A DNA stretch of 55,002 bases from Duganella radicis (GCF_009720825.1 NZ_WNKY01000042.1:1-55002), one strand, 5' to 3'; shown: positions 14,740 to 22,009, counted from the first letter of the stretch. The notes: generated from the letters alone by a model not told the origin. Numbers and translations: made by a program.

Positions 14740-15072
14740 CCTTCCCCACCACAATCTCCAGGTTTCAAACTTCTGCCGCAATTAACAATACGCCTCTGGG
14801 ACACCATGGAGCGCCCAAATAGTCGGTGGGGGCGATTTGAGTCCGAGGACCGATGCCGCAGGCGAGGGAGCGAGGATGGCCCGTTCAGGGCCACCCCCAC
14901 GCCTCGTGGGCGCATGTAGGAGCGCTTTTGGCCGGTCGTCCCGGCCAGCGACGATGCGAACCACTCACAACTGCAGCAATCTGGGGTTCTACCATCCGGC
15001 CGGACGATCAGCGTGCAGAGAAATTACTGGATGGATGCCCTTCCACACGCCGCCACACAGGCATTTAGTAGT
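14740..15072. other. Intergenic region after the retron, holding structured repeat B
   Basis: No gene is supported in these 333 bp. The only structure I see is the repeat copy B at 14831-14919. The rest is moderately GC-rich sequence with no terminator-like T-tract. Small frames here are chance products. Confidence 0.6.
14831..14919 (+). repeat. Structured non-coding repeat, copy B
   Basis: This is a direct repeat of copy A: identical GGCGATTTGAGTCCG (14831-14845), then GGATG, the hairpin GGCCCG-TTCA-GGGCC, the hairpin CCCAC-GCCTC-GTGGG and the closing TGTAG (14915-14919). It carries a 21-23 nt longer middle. Conservation of paired bases in both hairpins with differing sequence suggests an RNA or single-strand DNA structure. 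With copy A it brackets the exonuclease remnant and the retron. Confidence 0.7.
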
Positions 15073-15387
15073 TTAACGCTTGATAGGATTGGAGCGCAGA
15101 TGGATCTCTCCCCGCCCGTTGCCGCCGTACTCCCAGATCAACTCGCTGCCCTCGTCCTTGTCCTTTTGTGTGAAGACCTCTTTCTGCATACAAATCATCG
15201 TGCGACTATCAGCGGTCTTGATAGCGCCTTCTGAGTACTTCTTATCCTCATAAACACAGTAACGCCCATCCGAGACGGGCTTCTGAACGTTCTCAACAAT
15301 GGTGCGGTGCGGGTGAGGTTGCGGAACCGCGTCCTGAGCAAAAGCTACAGGGGCAAGAAAAACGGCCAGAAGTAGAATTTTTGACAT
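15073..15387 (-). CDS. Small secreted protein, DUF1496 (YnjH)-like
   Basis: The start is set at the ATG complementing 15385-15387 (MSKILLLAVFLAPVAFAQD), which begins directly with the signal peptide; a TTG at 15399 would add four residues. 104 aa. The mature part contains DGRYCVYEDKKYSEGAIK and a later MICMQK. This resembles the two-cysteine DUF1496 pattern (CxYxxxxYSxGAx...C). It is probably periplasmic. Function is unknown. It stands alone between the retron region and the integrase. Confidence 0.65.
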   Translation of the reverse strand: MSKILLLAVFLAPVAFAQDAVPQPHPHRTIVENVQKPVSDGRYCVYEDKKYSEGAIKTADSRTMICMQKEVFTQKDKDEGSELIWEYGGNGRGEIHLRSNPIKR

Positions 15388-15439
15388 AGCAATATCCAAG
15401 TTGAGGAAAGTAGATTATTGCATATGGCCAACCTTTTGG

Positions 15440-15904
15440 TTACCCCTCCCGCCACGCCGCGTAAGCACCTACAGGGGGCATTTTAGGCCAGCCGCCCCGG
15501 CCTGCGGCGAGGTACGCCAGCCACATGCGGTTGCGAACCTGGATCTGATCATCGAGCCGCAACTCCTCGATGTGCCGCTGCAAACGGCCCCATGTGGCAA
15601 GCAAGAACGGCTGGTTCAGAGGCGCAAGGAACAGCGGACTCTCCACCCAAGAGACGACTCCGTCGCCATCCCAGCCCGACTCGAATAGTCTGAAATCAAG
15701 ATCGTCACCAACACCCTTCTCGTCGATCAGTTCGTCATATGAGTCCAGGTTGTAAAACGAGACGTCATCCGGCGAGCAGCCATATAACGCCTCAATCAGG
15801 CAGGAAATCTTGTGCGCAGCACTGTGACGATTACTGGCCTCGACAAATACGGCGGTCTCGTATGGCCAATCGCAATACGCGCGGAAAAGCGAACTTTTGC
15901 TCAT
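15440..15904 (-). CDS. Hypothetical protein downstream of the integrase
   Basis: This 154-aa soluble protein begins SKSSLFRAYCDWPYETAVFVEASNRHSA. It is rich in acidic residues (DEKGVGDDLDF, WDGDGVVSWVESP). I do not recognise it. It starts four bases after the integrase stop and reads in the same direction, so it is probably co-transcribed with the integrase. An island-maintenance or immunity-type role is only a guess. Confidence 0.6.
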   Translation of the reverse strand: MSKSSLFRAYCDWPYETAVFVEASNRHSAAHKISCLIEALYGCSPDDVSFYNLDSYDELIDEKGVGDDLDFRLFESGWDGDGVVSWVESPLFLAPLNQPFLLATWGRLQRHIEELRLDDQIQVRNRMWLAYLAAGRGGWPKMPPVGAYAAWREG

Positions 15905-15908
15905 CGCC

Positions 15909-16925
15909 TCACCCCAGCTTTCGCGCCAGGTCTTTGGCCCGCGGATGGTAGTAGCGCTTCAGCATGGACAGCGTCTTGTGGCCGGTGACCGCCGAAAGCT
16001 CCAGCACGTTGTCGAGTTTCTCCGCCAAGCGGCTGGTGCCTTCATGGCGGAGGTCATGAAAATGAAGATCTCCGAGGCCAGCGCGTTTAACCGCGCGCTC
16101 AAACGCTTTTTTCACGGCGTCGGCCGTCGTTGGAAAGACTGGGCCATCCTCATCACGGGGAAGGGCTTCAAGCACTTGAACTGCGCGTCTCGTCAGCGGA
16201 ACGTCCCGCGCCTCACCGTTCTTGGTGTCACGCAGCCTCACATAGCGATCGTTTAGGTGCACGTCCTGCCAGCGCATTGACAGCATTTCGCTACGGCGCA
16301 TTGCCGTTTCAATCGCCAACTCGACAATGCTGCGAACCAGGAGATTGCGTACCCCACCAGGTTGATAGGCCCCGCTGTCGCCCCTGGTGCTGGGTTCCAG
16401 CTCCTTGAGTAGCCGTTGCTCCTCATCTCCCGATAATCTCCGGTTGCGCCCCTTGCTTTCAGGTGGCCGGCGAATCATGGATACAGGATTTTCGACATTG
16501 ACGCCCCATTCCTTGCGGGCGACGTTGATCACGTGACTAATCAGACCAAGGTCTCGGTTGGTGGTGGATCCCGAGACCTTCTTTAGTCGGCGATCCCGCC
16601 ATTCCGCAAGAACCTTGCCTGTGAGGGCCGCGACCTTGTATTCCGAGATCGCATCACGGCGCAAGGAACGCAAGCGATAGCTTTCGGAGGAAGCGCCTTT
16701 TTTCGACGGCGACACGTCGCGGAGATAACGATCAAACAGGTCGCCGAGCGTATTGCGCTCCGCCTCGGAGCGGTCCATGAAGACGCCACGAACCATTTCC
16801 GCTTCGATCACGGTAGCCCACTCACGAGCCGAGGTTTTATCTGGGAATGTTTCTGAAACGGTAGGCCAGCCCTTGCGTCGGATCTGGACTTCTACTCGGT
16901 TACCACGTTGACGAATCGTTGCCAC
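15909..16925 (-). CDS. int: Tyrosine site-specific integrase of the island
   Basis: The start is taken at GTG 16925 (product MATIRQRGNRVEVQI), because GGAG lies eight bases before. In-frame GTG 16931 and TTG 16955 are also possible. About 338 aa. It has an N-terminal arm-binding domain, a SAM-like core-binding domain, and catalytic residues in ETAMRRSEML (Arg), HFHDLRHEG (His-x-x-Arg) and TGHKTLSMLKRYYH (His and Tyr). This is the full set for a phage-type tyrosine recombinase that integrates at a tRNA 3' end. It lies about 110 bp from attR and reads in the same direction as tRNA-Val. Confidence 0.95.
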   Translation of the reverse strand: MATIRQRGNRVEVQIRRKGWPTVSETFPDKTSAREWATVIEAEMVRGVFMDRSEAERNTLGDLFDRYLRDVSPSKKGASSESYRLRSLRRDAISEYKVAALTGKVLAEWRDRRLKKVSGSTTNRDLGLISHVINVARKEWGVNVENPVSMIRRPPESKGRNRRLSGDEEQRLLKELEPSTRGDSGAYQPGGVRNLLVRSIVELAIETAMRRSEMLSMRWQDVHLNDRYVRLRDTKNGEARDVPLTRRAVQVLEALPRDEDGPVFPTTADAVKKAFERAVKRAGLGDLHFHDLRHEGTSRLAEKLDNVLELSAVTGHKTLSMLKRYYHPRAKDLARKLG

Positions 16926-16947
16926 TTTCACTCCATGCCACTGAACA

Positions 16948-16966
16948 TGTGGCAATTTTGTGGCAA
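16948..16966 (+). promoter_or_regulatory. Candidate right arm-type integrase sites (2 x TGTGGCAA)
   Basis: TGTGGCAA occurs at 16948-16955 and 16959-16966, 11 bp apart. This is the same spacing and orientation as the pair at 987-1005. It lies between the integrase start and attR, the normal place for arm sites. Confidence 0.5.
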
Positions 16967-16976
16967 TCGATCCGAT

Positions 16977-17031
16977 TCACGTTAGGACAGATATTGAAGG
17001 GTTTTGAATAAACGCCGAGGAATCAATATCT
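16977..17031. promoter_or_regulatory. Integrase upstream region: shared 15-mer and 9-bp inverted repeat
   Basis: TCACGTTAGGACAGA (16977-16991) repeats the motif at 1734-1748 near the AlpA-like gene, in inverted orientation. AGATATTGA (16989-16997) and TCAATATCT (17023-17031) form a 9-bp inverted repeat with a 25-nt spacer between the arm sites and attR. These are candidate sites for an AlpA/excisionase-like protein that controls int or excision. Confidence 0.45.
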
Positions 17032-17037
17032 TAGAAT

Positions 17038-17083
17038 TGGTGGGAAGTGCAAGTTTCGAACTTGCGACCCCTGCAGTGTGAAT
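17038..17083. repeat. attR: 46-bp direct repeat inside intact tRNA-Val
   Basis: This is identical to 834-879. It forms the 3' part of the intact tRNA-Val(CAC) gene, so integration preserves the tRNA at this end. Confidence 0.93.
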
Positions 17084-17112
17084 GCAGTGCTCTACCCCTG
17101 AGCTAACCTCCC
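17038..17112 (-). tRNA. tRNA-Val (anticodon CAC)
   Basis: On the - strand the gene folds as a full cloverleaf. The acceptor GGGAGGT pairs with ACTTCCC (one G-U). A D arm, anticodon stem CTGCA/TGCAG with loop TTCACAC (anticodon CAC, valine) and a T arm with TTCGAAA follow. The CCA end is encoded (complement TGG at 17038-17040). Length is 75 nt with CCA. It is the integration target of the island. Its natural terminator seems to be the hairpin now 16 kb away at 791-830. Confidence 0.95.
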
Positions 17113-17165
17113 GTCGAGTGCGAGCATTATAGTCTGTCTCTCAGGCAAACGCAAGTACCGATCTG

Positions 17166-17654
17166 TTATTGCCCATCTTCGGGCCGGTTTTTGCCGGTGC
17201 TGTAGGGCAGCACGATCAGCGGCGCGCTTGGCGACAAGGCTTGCAGGCGCTTGTACAGGGCCCGCGTTTCCAGCAGATTCCACACGCGCAGCATGGCTTC
17301 TATCGTATCGAAGGGCTTGGTGAGGAAGTCGCGCGCGCCCAGCGACAGCGCGCGCCGCTTGGATTCGCTGGTGGCGTCGGCGGTCACCACCAGCACCGGA
17401 CGGTAATCGAAGGGGTCGCCGCGCCGCTTGAGGTGCTCCAGCACGGCGTAGCCGTCGAGCTCCGGCATCATCAGGTCGAGGATGATCAGGTCAGGGTCGA
17501 ACGCCGCATACAGGTCGAGCGCTTTTTGCGCATCGGTGGTGCCGACCACGTGAGTCAGCCCTTCGCGCGTCAGCAAGTCTTCCAGCAGGCGCAGATTGGC
17601 TGGCTGGTCGTCGATGATCAGCACGCGCGAGGTCAGCAAATCGTCTTCGTTCAT
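17166..17654 (-). CDS. Single-domain response regulator
   Basis: This 162-aa protein has one receiver domain: acidic pair IIDDQ (Asp15, Asp16), phosphoacceptor Asp60 in IILDLMMPELDG, Thr in VVTADAT and Lys in FLTKPFD. After about residue 135 only a short tail follows, with no output domain. The start (MNEDDLL) overlaps the stop of the upstream hybrid kinase (ATGA), so it is coupled to it. It is the last gene of a LuxR-kinase-regulator operon. It probably acts as a phosphate sink or protein-protein signal, perhaps feeding the kinase phosphorelay. Confidence 0.9.
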   Translation of the reverse strand: MNEDDLLTSRVLIIDDQPANLRLLEDLLTREGLTHVVGTTDAQKALDLYAAFDPDLIILDLMMPELDGYAVLEHLKRRGDPFDYRPVLVVTADATSESKRRALSLGARDFLTKPFDTIEAMLRVWNLLETRALYKRLQALSPSAPLIVLPYSTGKNRPEDGQ

Positions 17655-19525
17655 TTGATCATCCTGTCTAACAAGGCAAAAAATTCGGGCAGGTCGAGCG
17701 GCTTTTTCAGATGTCCCGCGTCCGCCGCCAGCGCCGCGCCATCGCCACCCAGCAGCACCAGCGGCACCTGTGCCAGGGTGGCGTCGCCGCGCCAGCGCGC
17801 CAGCGTGGCCTGATCCGCCAGTTGCGCGTCCAGCAGCAGCACGTCCGGCGCGCGCGGCGCAGCCAGCGCCCAGCCTTCGGCCACGCTGCGCGCCGCCACG
17901 AATCGCCAGCCGGGACGGCGCGACATCAGGGTTTCCATCAGAGCCAGGCTGGATGCGTCGCTGTCGATGCACAGTATGGTCGGCATGCCGGCGGGTTCCG
18001 CCGCAGCTGGCGCCGTTTGCGCATCCGGCGCAGCCAACGGCTCATGCACCTCCTGCGTCGCAAGCGGCAGACGCACGGTGAACACGCTGCCCTTGCCCGC
18101 CAGGCTATCGGCGCTCAGGCTGCCCCCCATCGCTTCGGCCAGCGAACGTGATACCGCCAGTCCCAGGCCCACGCCTTCGGTCTTGCCGCGCTCGGCGCCG
18201 AGGCGGTCGAACGGCGTGAACAGGCGCTCCTGCATGCCAGCCGCGATGCCGGCGCCTTCGTCGCCGATCGCGATGGCGACCTGTCCGTCCTGCGCACCGG
18301 TGGTGATCCGCACCTCGCCGCCGGCACGGTTGTACTTGATGGCGTTGGACAGCAGGTTGAGTACGATTTGCATCAGGCGCTGGCGGTCGGCCAGCACGGC
18401 CAGTCCGCCGTCATCGTCCTGCCGCGGCAGCCTGACCTGATGCTTGGCCGCCAGCGGTTGCAACAAGGCCAGCGCTTCCCGCAGCACTGGCGCCACCAAT
18501 ACCGGCGCGGTGGTGATGGCCAACTGCCCCGCCTCGACACGGGCGACGTCCAGCACGTCATCAATCAGCGCCAGCAAGTGTTTGCCCGCGCGCGCGATGT
18601 GCTGCGCATGTTGCCGGTCCTGGCTGGCGCTCAGATCGTCCTCCAGCAATTGCGCGAAACCGAGAATCGCGTTCAGCGGCGTGCGCAGCTCATGGCTGGT
18701 GCGCGACAGGAATTCGGATTTGGCCACGCTGGCCGCCTGCGCCTCGGCGGCGCGCCTGGCCAGCAGCACGCTGGCGTGATGCAGGCGGTCGGCCAGTTGT
18801 CCCAGTTCGTCGCTGGCGACGCCGGTCGGCAGCAGCGGCTGGTCGTTCACCAGTCGTTCCGCGTTCTCCGCCGACACCCGGACCCGCCGCACCACCCGCA
18901 AGGTGAACAGCAACATGGCCAGCGCGCCGGCCAGTCCGATCACGATGGTGATCAGATTCATCAACACGTTGCGGCGCAGCGCCTCCCGCACCGCCGCCGT
19001 GCGTTGCTCGACCAGCAGCGACTCGCGCGCGTTCAGGGCGCCGATGCCTTCGCGCAGCTGGTTGAGGATCTGCCGCCCGGCCAGCAGGCTGGCGCGCAAC
19101 TGTTCCGGCCTGGCGTCATATTGCTGGCGCAGCGCTTCCAGCCCGACCAGCTTTTTCCGCACCAGCGGCAGCAGCACGTCCAGGCGCGCCCGCTGTTCCG
19201 GATCGCGCGAGTTCTGTTGCAGGTCGGCCATCGCCGCCGGCAATTTCTCCTGCGCCGCGCGGTAGGGATTGAGGAAGTCGTCCACACCGGTCAGCAGATA
19301 GCCGCGCACGCCGGTGGCCGCTTCGGCGATCAGCGCGTGCAGCAGCTGGATGTCGCGCTGCACTTTCAGCGTGCGCTGCATTTCCGCCATGGCCTCCGCG
19401 GTTTGCCGCTCCAGCTTGTAGCTGGTGGCGGCCGATCCCACCAGCGTGGCCAGCGCCGCCGCGATGATGGCCACGCCCTTGACCGTCAGCGACCAGTTGC
19501 GCCAGTACAAAGCGGCCCGCTTCAT
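17651..19525 (-). CDS. Hybrid sensor histidine kinase (CHASE3-HAMP-HisKA-HATPase-REC)
   Basis: This 624-aa inner-membrane protein has a first membrane segment at residues 13-33 and a periplasmic CHASE3-like domain (about 40-185; VRGYLLTGVDDFLNPYR). A second membrane segment (188-209) leads to a HAMP linker. The HisKA box SEFLSRTSHELRTPLN has the phosphorylated His278. The HATPase has an N box (NLLSNAIKYN), GDEGAGI and GVGLGLAVSRSL. The C-terminal receiver (from about 505) has the Asp pair in CIDSD, phosphoacceptor Asp in LLLDAQL and Lys in LKKPLD. Its stop overlaps the response regulator start and its start overlaps the LuxR gene stop. Confidence 0.93.
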   Translation of the reverse strand: MKRAALYWRNWSLTVKGVAIIAAALATLVGSAATSYKLERQTAEAMAEMQRTLKVQRDIQLLHALIAEAATGVRGYLLTGVDDFLNPYRAAQEKLPAAMADLQQNSRDPEQRARLDVLLPLVRKKLVGLEALRQQYDARPEQLRASLLAGRQILNQLREGIGALNARESLLVEQRTAAVREALRRNVLMNLITIVIGLAGALAMLLFTLRVVRRVRVSAENAERLVNDQPLLPTGVASDELGQLADRLHHASVLLARRAAEAQAASVAKSEFLSRTSHELRTPLNAILGFAQLLEDDLSASQDRQHAQHIARAGKHLLALIDDVLDVARVEAGQLAITTAPVLVAPVLREALALLQPLAAKHQVRLPRQDDDGGLAVLADRQRLMQIVLNLLSNAIKYNRAGGEVRITTGAQDGQVAIAIGDEGAGIAAGMQERLFTPFDRLGAERGKTEGVGLGLAVSRSLAEAMGGSLSADSLAGKGSVFTVRLPLATQEVHEPLAAPDAQTAPAAAEPAGMPTILCIDSDASSLALMETLMSRRPGWRFVAARSVAEGWALAAPRAPDVLLLDAQLADQATLARWRGDATLAQVPLVLLGGDGAALAADAGHLKKPLDLPEFFALLDRMIK

Positions 19526-20298
19526 CCACCGAATCCGTAGTCGACCGCGTACACCGCGGCCTGGGTGCGATCACGCAGGTCGAGCTTGTGCAGGATGCGC
19601 TCGATATGCACCTTGACGGTGCCGGCGGCGATGCCCAGTTCCTGCGCCATCGCCGCGTTGGTCAGGCCGCGCGGCATCATGGCAAACACTTGCAGTTCGC
19701 GCGAGGTCAGCTGCTTCAACTTGGCGGCCGAGGCGGTGGCAGCCGCGCGCACGGTCGGCTTACTGGCGGCCTCATGCGCCGTCGCCAGGACCGTGCCCAG
19801 CACCTGCAACACACTCAGGTCGTCGGCGTTCGGCGGCGATACCGGCCGCGCGCTCATCAAGGCCAGCAAGCCCACGTTCCGGCCATGGAAGCGCAGCGGC
19901 ACCAGCACTTCCAGCCCGATCGTCTTGTCGCGCCCGATCCGCAGACGGCTCTGGATGTCCTGCCGGATCTGCGCCAGCGCGTTGTCCTGCAAGGCCTCGT
20001 GCAGCGCGCCGGTGGCCGGCAGGCAGGCGCCCACCGGCGCCACCGGTCCCTGCGACGCGGCCACGTGCAGACCGTCGGCATGCAGATGGAGCAGCAAGCC
20101 CTCCTCCAGCGACAGGAAGGACAGCGCCTTGCCCAGGATGGTTTGCATGGTGGCGTCGCTATGGCCGCCATCGGCCAGCGCGGCGGCGGCGGCGGTCAGC
20201 AGGCGCAGGCGGGCGGCGCTGCCTTCGTTGTGGCGATAGCGCACGCGGGTGCTGCGGGCGCTGCTGTTGTGGTCGGTAAGCGTGCTGGTGTCGGTCAT
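19522..20298 (-). CDS. LuxR-family regulator with N-terminal GAF-like domain
   Basis: This 258-aa protein has a GAF-type sensor region (about 30-175) with LEVLVPLRFHGRNVGLLALMS. A C-terminal LuxR/GerE helix-turn-helix follows (LTSRELQVFAMMPRGLTNAAMAQELG, then TVKVHIERILHKL). It is a cytoplasmic DNA-binding regulator. It heads the operon with the hybrid kinase and the receiver protein, and its stop overlaps the kinase start. It has no receiver domain, so control is more likely through the GAF domain than by direct phosphorylation. It may also control the divergent CzcE gene; this is inference from position. Confidence 0.9.
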   Translation of the reverse strand: MTDTSTLTDHNSSARSTRVRYRHNEGSAARLRLLTAAAAALADGGHSDATMQTILGKALSFLSLEEGLLLHLHADGLHVAASQGPVAPVGACLPATGALHEALQDNALAQIRQDIQSRLRIGRDKTIGLEVLVPLRFHGRNVGLLALMSARPVSPPNADDLSVLQVLGTVLATAHEAASKPTVRAAATASAAKLKQLTSRELQVFAMMPRGLTNAAMAQELGIAAGTVKVHIERILHKLDLRDRTQAAVYAVDYGFGG

Positions 20299-20462
20299 GG
20301 GATTTTCCTGTAGAGCGGATTATATGCCAATCAGCATAGAAAAAATCCGCCGTTCAGCCGATTCCTGCAAATCGCGATATCACCATACTTCACTCATCGC
20401 CACCGATCACCGATCCGTGTGCGACCTGAAACTCAAATCCTTTTTTTGGAGATCGTAATTTA
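20299..20462. promoter_or_regulatory. Divergent promoter region luxR / czcE-like
   Basis: These 164 bp separate the LuxR gene (-) from the CzcE-like gene (+). TTTTTTTGGAGATCG before the ATG at 20463 supplies a good ribosome binding site. I cannot pick an unambiguous -35/-10 pair. Confidence 0.4.
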
Positions 20463-20786
20463 ATGAAGAAATTCCTGACCATCGCGGCCATCGCCATTGT
20501 CCTGCCATTGAGCGCCTCGGCGGCCAACAAGACCCACGTCAACGGCAGCGCCGCCACCGCCAGCGCTTCCACCCGCGTGATCAACGTCCTGCCGAAGACC
20601 AAGCACGTCAACGTCCAACAGGGCGAGACCGTGAAGTTCGTGGTGGGCGACAAATCGTTCACCTGGCACTTCGACACGCTGCGCGCCAGCGACAGTTTCC
20701 CGCTGTCGAAAATCGCGCCGGCCGAGATCGATACCCATCGCGTCCGCGTGTACGTCTCGCCTAACCCGCTGTATCACGGCGGCTAA
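20463..20786 (+). CDS. CzcE-family periplasmic metal-binding protein
   Basis: This 107-aa protein has a signal peptide (MKKFLTIAAIAIVLPLSASA). Its mature part matches the CzcE pattern: NVLPKTKHVNVQQGETVKF, then SFTWHFDTL and VRVYVSPNPLYHGG. CzcE binds copper in the periplasm and is linked to heavy-metal resistance. It is the first of two + strand genes that start opposite the LuxR-kinase operon. No czcCBA efflux genes are nearby, so a role in metal sensing or general envelope stress is possible. Confidence 0.82.
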   Translation: MKKFLTIAAIAIVLPLSASAANKTHVNGSAATASASTRVINVLPKTKHVNVQQGETVKFVVGDKSFTWHFDTLRASDSFPLSKIAPAEIDTHRVRVYVSPNPLYHGG

Positions 20787-20825
20787 GCGGCACCGCATTC
20801 ATCAACCACATACCAAGGAAAAATT

Positions 20826-21281
20826 ATGCGTTACCTGAGCCTGTTGCCTTTCGCCTGCGTCATGTTCGCGGCCAATACCTACGCCGCCAATACCGAGGTC
20901 TGCCATCCATCGTCGGAAAAGGAAATCGCCGGCCTGTTCGACCGCTGGAACGCGTCGCTGCAAACCGGGAATCCGGACAAGGTGGTGGCCAACTACGCCA
21001 CGAAGTCGGTGCTGCTGGCCACGGTGTCGAACAAGCCGCGCCTGACCCCGGAAGAAAAGCGCGATTATTTCGAGCACTTCCTGGCGGGCAAGCCGGTCGG
21101 CACCATCAATAGCCGCAGCATCGAGCTGGACTGCAACAGCGCGGTCGACGCCGGCCTGTACACCTTCAAGTTCGCGGACGGCAAGGAGGTGAAGGCACGC
21201 TTTACCTACACCTATAAATGGGATGGCAAGCAGTGGCTGATCACCAGCCACCACTCGTCGGCCATGCCGGGCAAGGACTGA
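20826..21281 (+). CDS. SgcJ/EcaC-type SnoaL-like (NTF2-fold) secreted protein
   Basis: This 151-aa protein has a signal peptide (LLPFACVMFAANTYAA). It then has the NTF2/SnoaL fold: EIAGLFDRWNASLQTGNPDKVVANYA near the start, and FTYTYKWDGKQWLITSHHSS at the end. Members of this group are small barrel proteins that bind or convert small molecules; the actual activity is unknown. A ribosome binding site (AAGGAAAA) precedes the ATG, 39 bp after the CzcE-like gene. The pair is probably one transcript. Confidence 0.8.
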   Translation: MRYLSLLPFACVMFAANTYAANTEVCHPSSEKEIAGLFDRWNASLQTGNPDKVVANYATKSVLLATVSNKPRLTPEEKRDYFEHFLAGKPVGTINSRSIELDCNSAVDAGLYTFKFADGKEVKARFTYTYKWDGKQWLITSHHSSAMPGKD

Positions 21282-21283
21282 GT

Positions 21284-22009
21284 TTAAGCCGCCGCCGGCG
21301 GGGCCGGCGGATTCAGCGAGGCGGTCCAGATGCACTGGCCCTTGACCGCCTTGTCCAGCCCTGCCAGCGTTTCCGCGTGTGCCGCCAGCTCGTCTTGCGA
21401 GGCTGGCATGAAAATGATCTCGGCCATGGCGACCGGCTCCAGCATGTCGCCGACGCTGACCACTTCCTCTTCCACATCCATGCCCAGGCTGTTTTGCCCG
21501 CGGGTCATGGCCAGATAAACATCCGCCAGCAGTTCCGCATCCAGCAGCGCGCCGTGCAGCTTGCGGTGGGAGTTGGAGATGCCGTAGCGGTCGCACAGCG
21601 CGTCCAGCGAATTGCGCTTGCCCGGATGAAGTTCCTTGGCCTGCACCAGGGTGTCGATCACGCCGCCGATGTGCTCGGTGAAGTCCGGCAGCTTGAGCAG
21701 CTTGAATTCGTGGTTCAAAAAGCCCAGGTCGAACGGCGCGTTGTGAATGATGACTTCGGCGCCCTGGATGTACTCGCGCAGCTGGTCGACGATCTCGTGG
21801 AACTTCGGCTTGTCGCTCAGGAATTCGGTGGTCAGGCCGTGGACGTTCAGCGCGCCCTCTTCCGAATCGCGTTCCGGATTGATGTAGAAGTGGAGATTAT
21901 TCCCCGTCAGCATGCGGTTGTTCAGCTCGACGCAGCCGATTTCCAGGATGCGGTTGCCCAGCTTGGGGTTGATACCGGTGGTTTCGGTATCGAGTACGAT
22001 TTGGCGCAT
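21284..22009 (-). CDS. dnaQ: DNA polymerase III epsilon subunit (3'-5' proofreading exonuclease)
   Basis: This 241-aa protein has the ExoI motif VLDTETTGINP, ExoII IIHNAPFDLGFLNHEF and ExoIII HGALLDAELLADVYL, all DEDDh residues present. The C-terminal tail that binds the alpha subunit is Ala/Pro-rich here. It proofreads replication as part of the polymerase III core. It follows rnhA on the same strand with a 33-bp gap. Length matches the bacterial family (about 240 aa). Confidence 0.96.
   Translation of the reverse strand: MRQIVLDTETTGINPKLGNRILEIGCVELNNRMLTGNNLHFYINPERDSEEGALNVHGLTTEFLSDKPKFHEIVDQLREYIQGAEVIIHNAPFDLGFLNHEFKLLKLPDFTEHIGGVIDTLVQAKELHPGKRNSLDALCDRYGISNSHRKLHGALLDAELLADVYLAMTRGQNSLGMDVEEEVVSVGDMLEPVAMAEIIFMPASQDELAAHAETLAGLDKAVKGQCIWTASLNPPAPPAAA

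Larger units (their letters stand above)
834..17083. mobile_element. tRNA-Val integrated genomic island (about 16.2 kb)
   Basis: The island is bounded by a perfect 46-bp direct repeat (834-879 and 17038-17083) that is the 3' part of tRNA-Val(CAC). A tyrosine integrase lies just inside the right end. Paired TGTGGCAA motifs sit near both ends. Cargo has mixed composition: the 10.1-14.7 kb part is visibly AT-richer than the host. It includes an AlpA-like regulator, a replication-type protein, a DotA/TraY homologue, a second tyrosine recombinase, exonucleases, a DUF262/HEPN pair and a retron. No relaxase, coupling protein or conjugation ATPase is present, so self-transfer is unlikely. An integrative mobilizable or satellite-like element is the best reading. 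Confidence 0.93.

Noticed and set aside
12221..14919. Integron attC site reading of the structured repeats
   Set aside because: No matching GTTRRRY/RYYYAAC core pair could be found and no integron integrase is present.
834..17083. Prophage reading of the island
   Set aside because: No capsid, terminase, portal, tail or lysis gene is seen; the only phage-like parts are the integrase and a replication-type protein.
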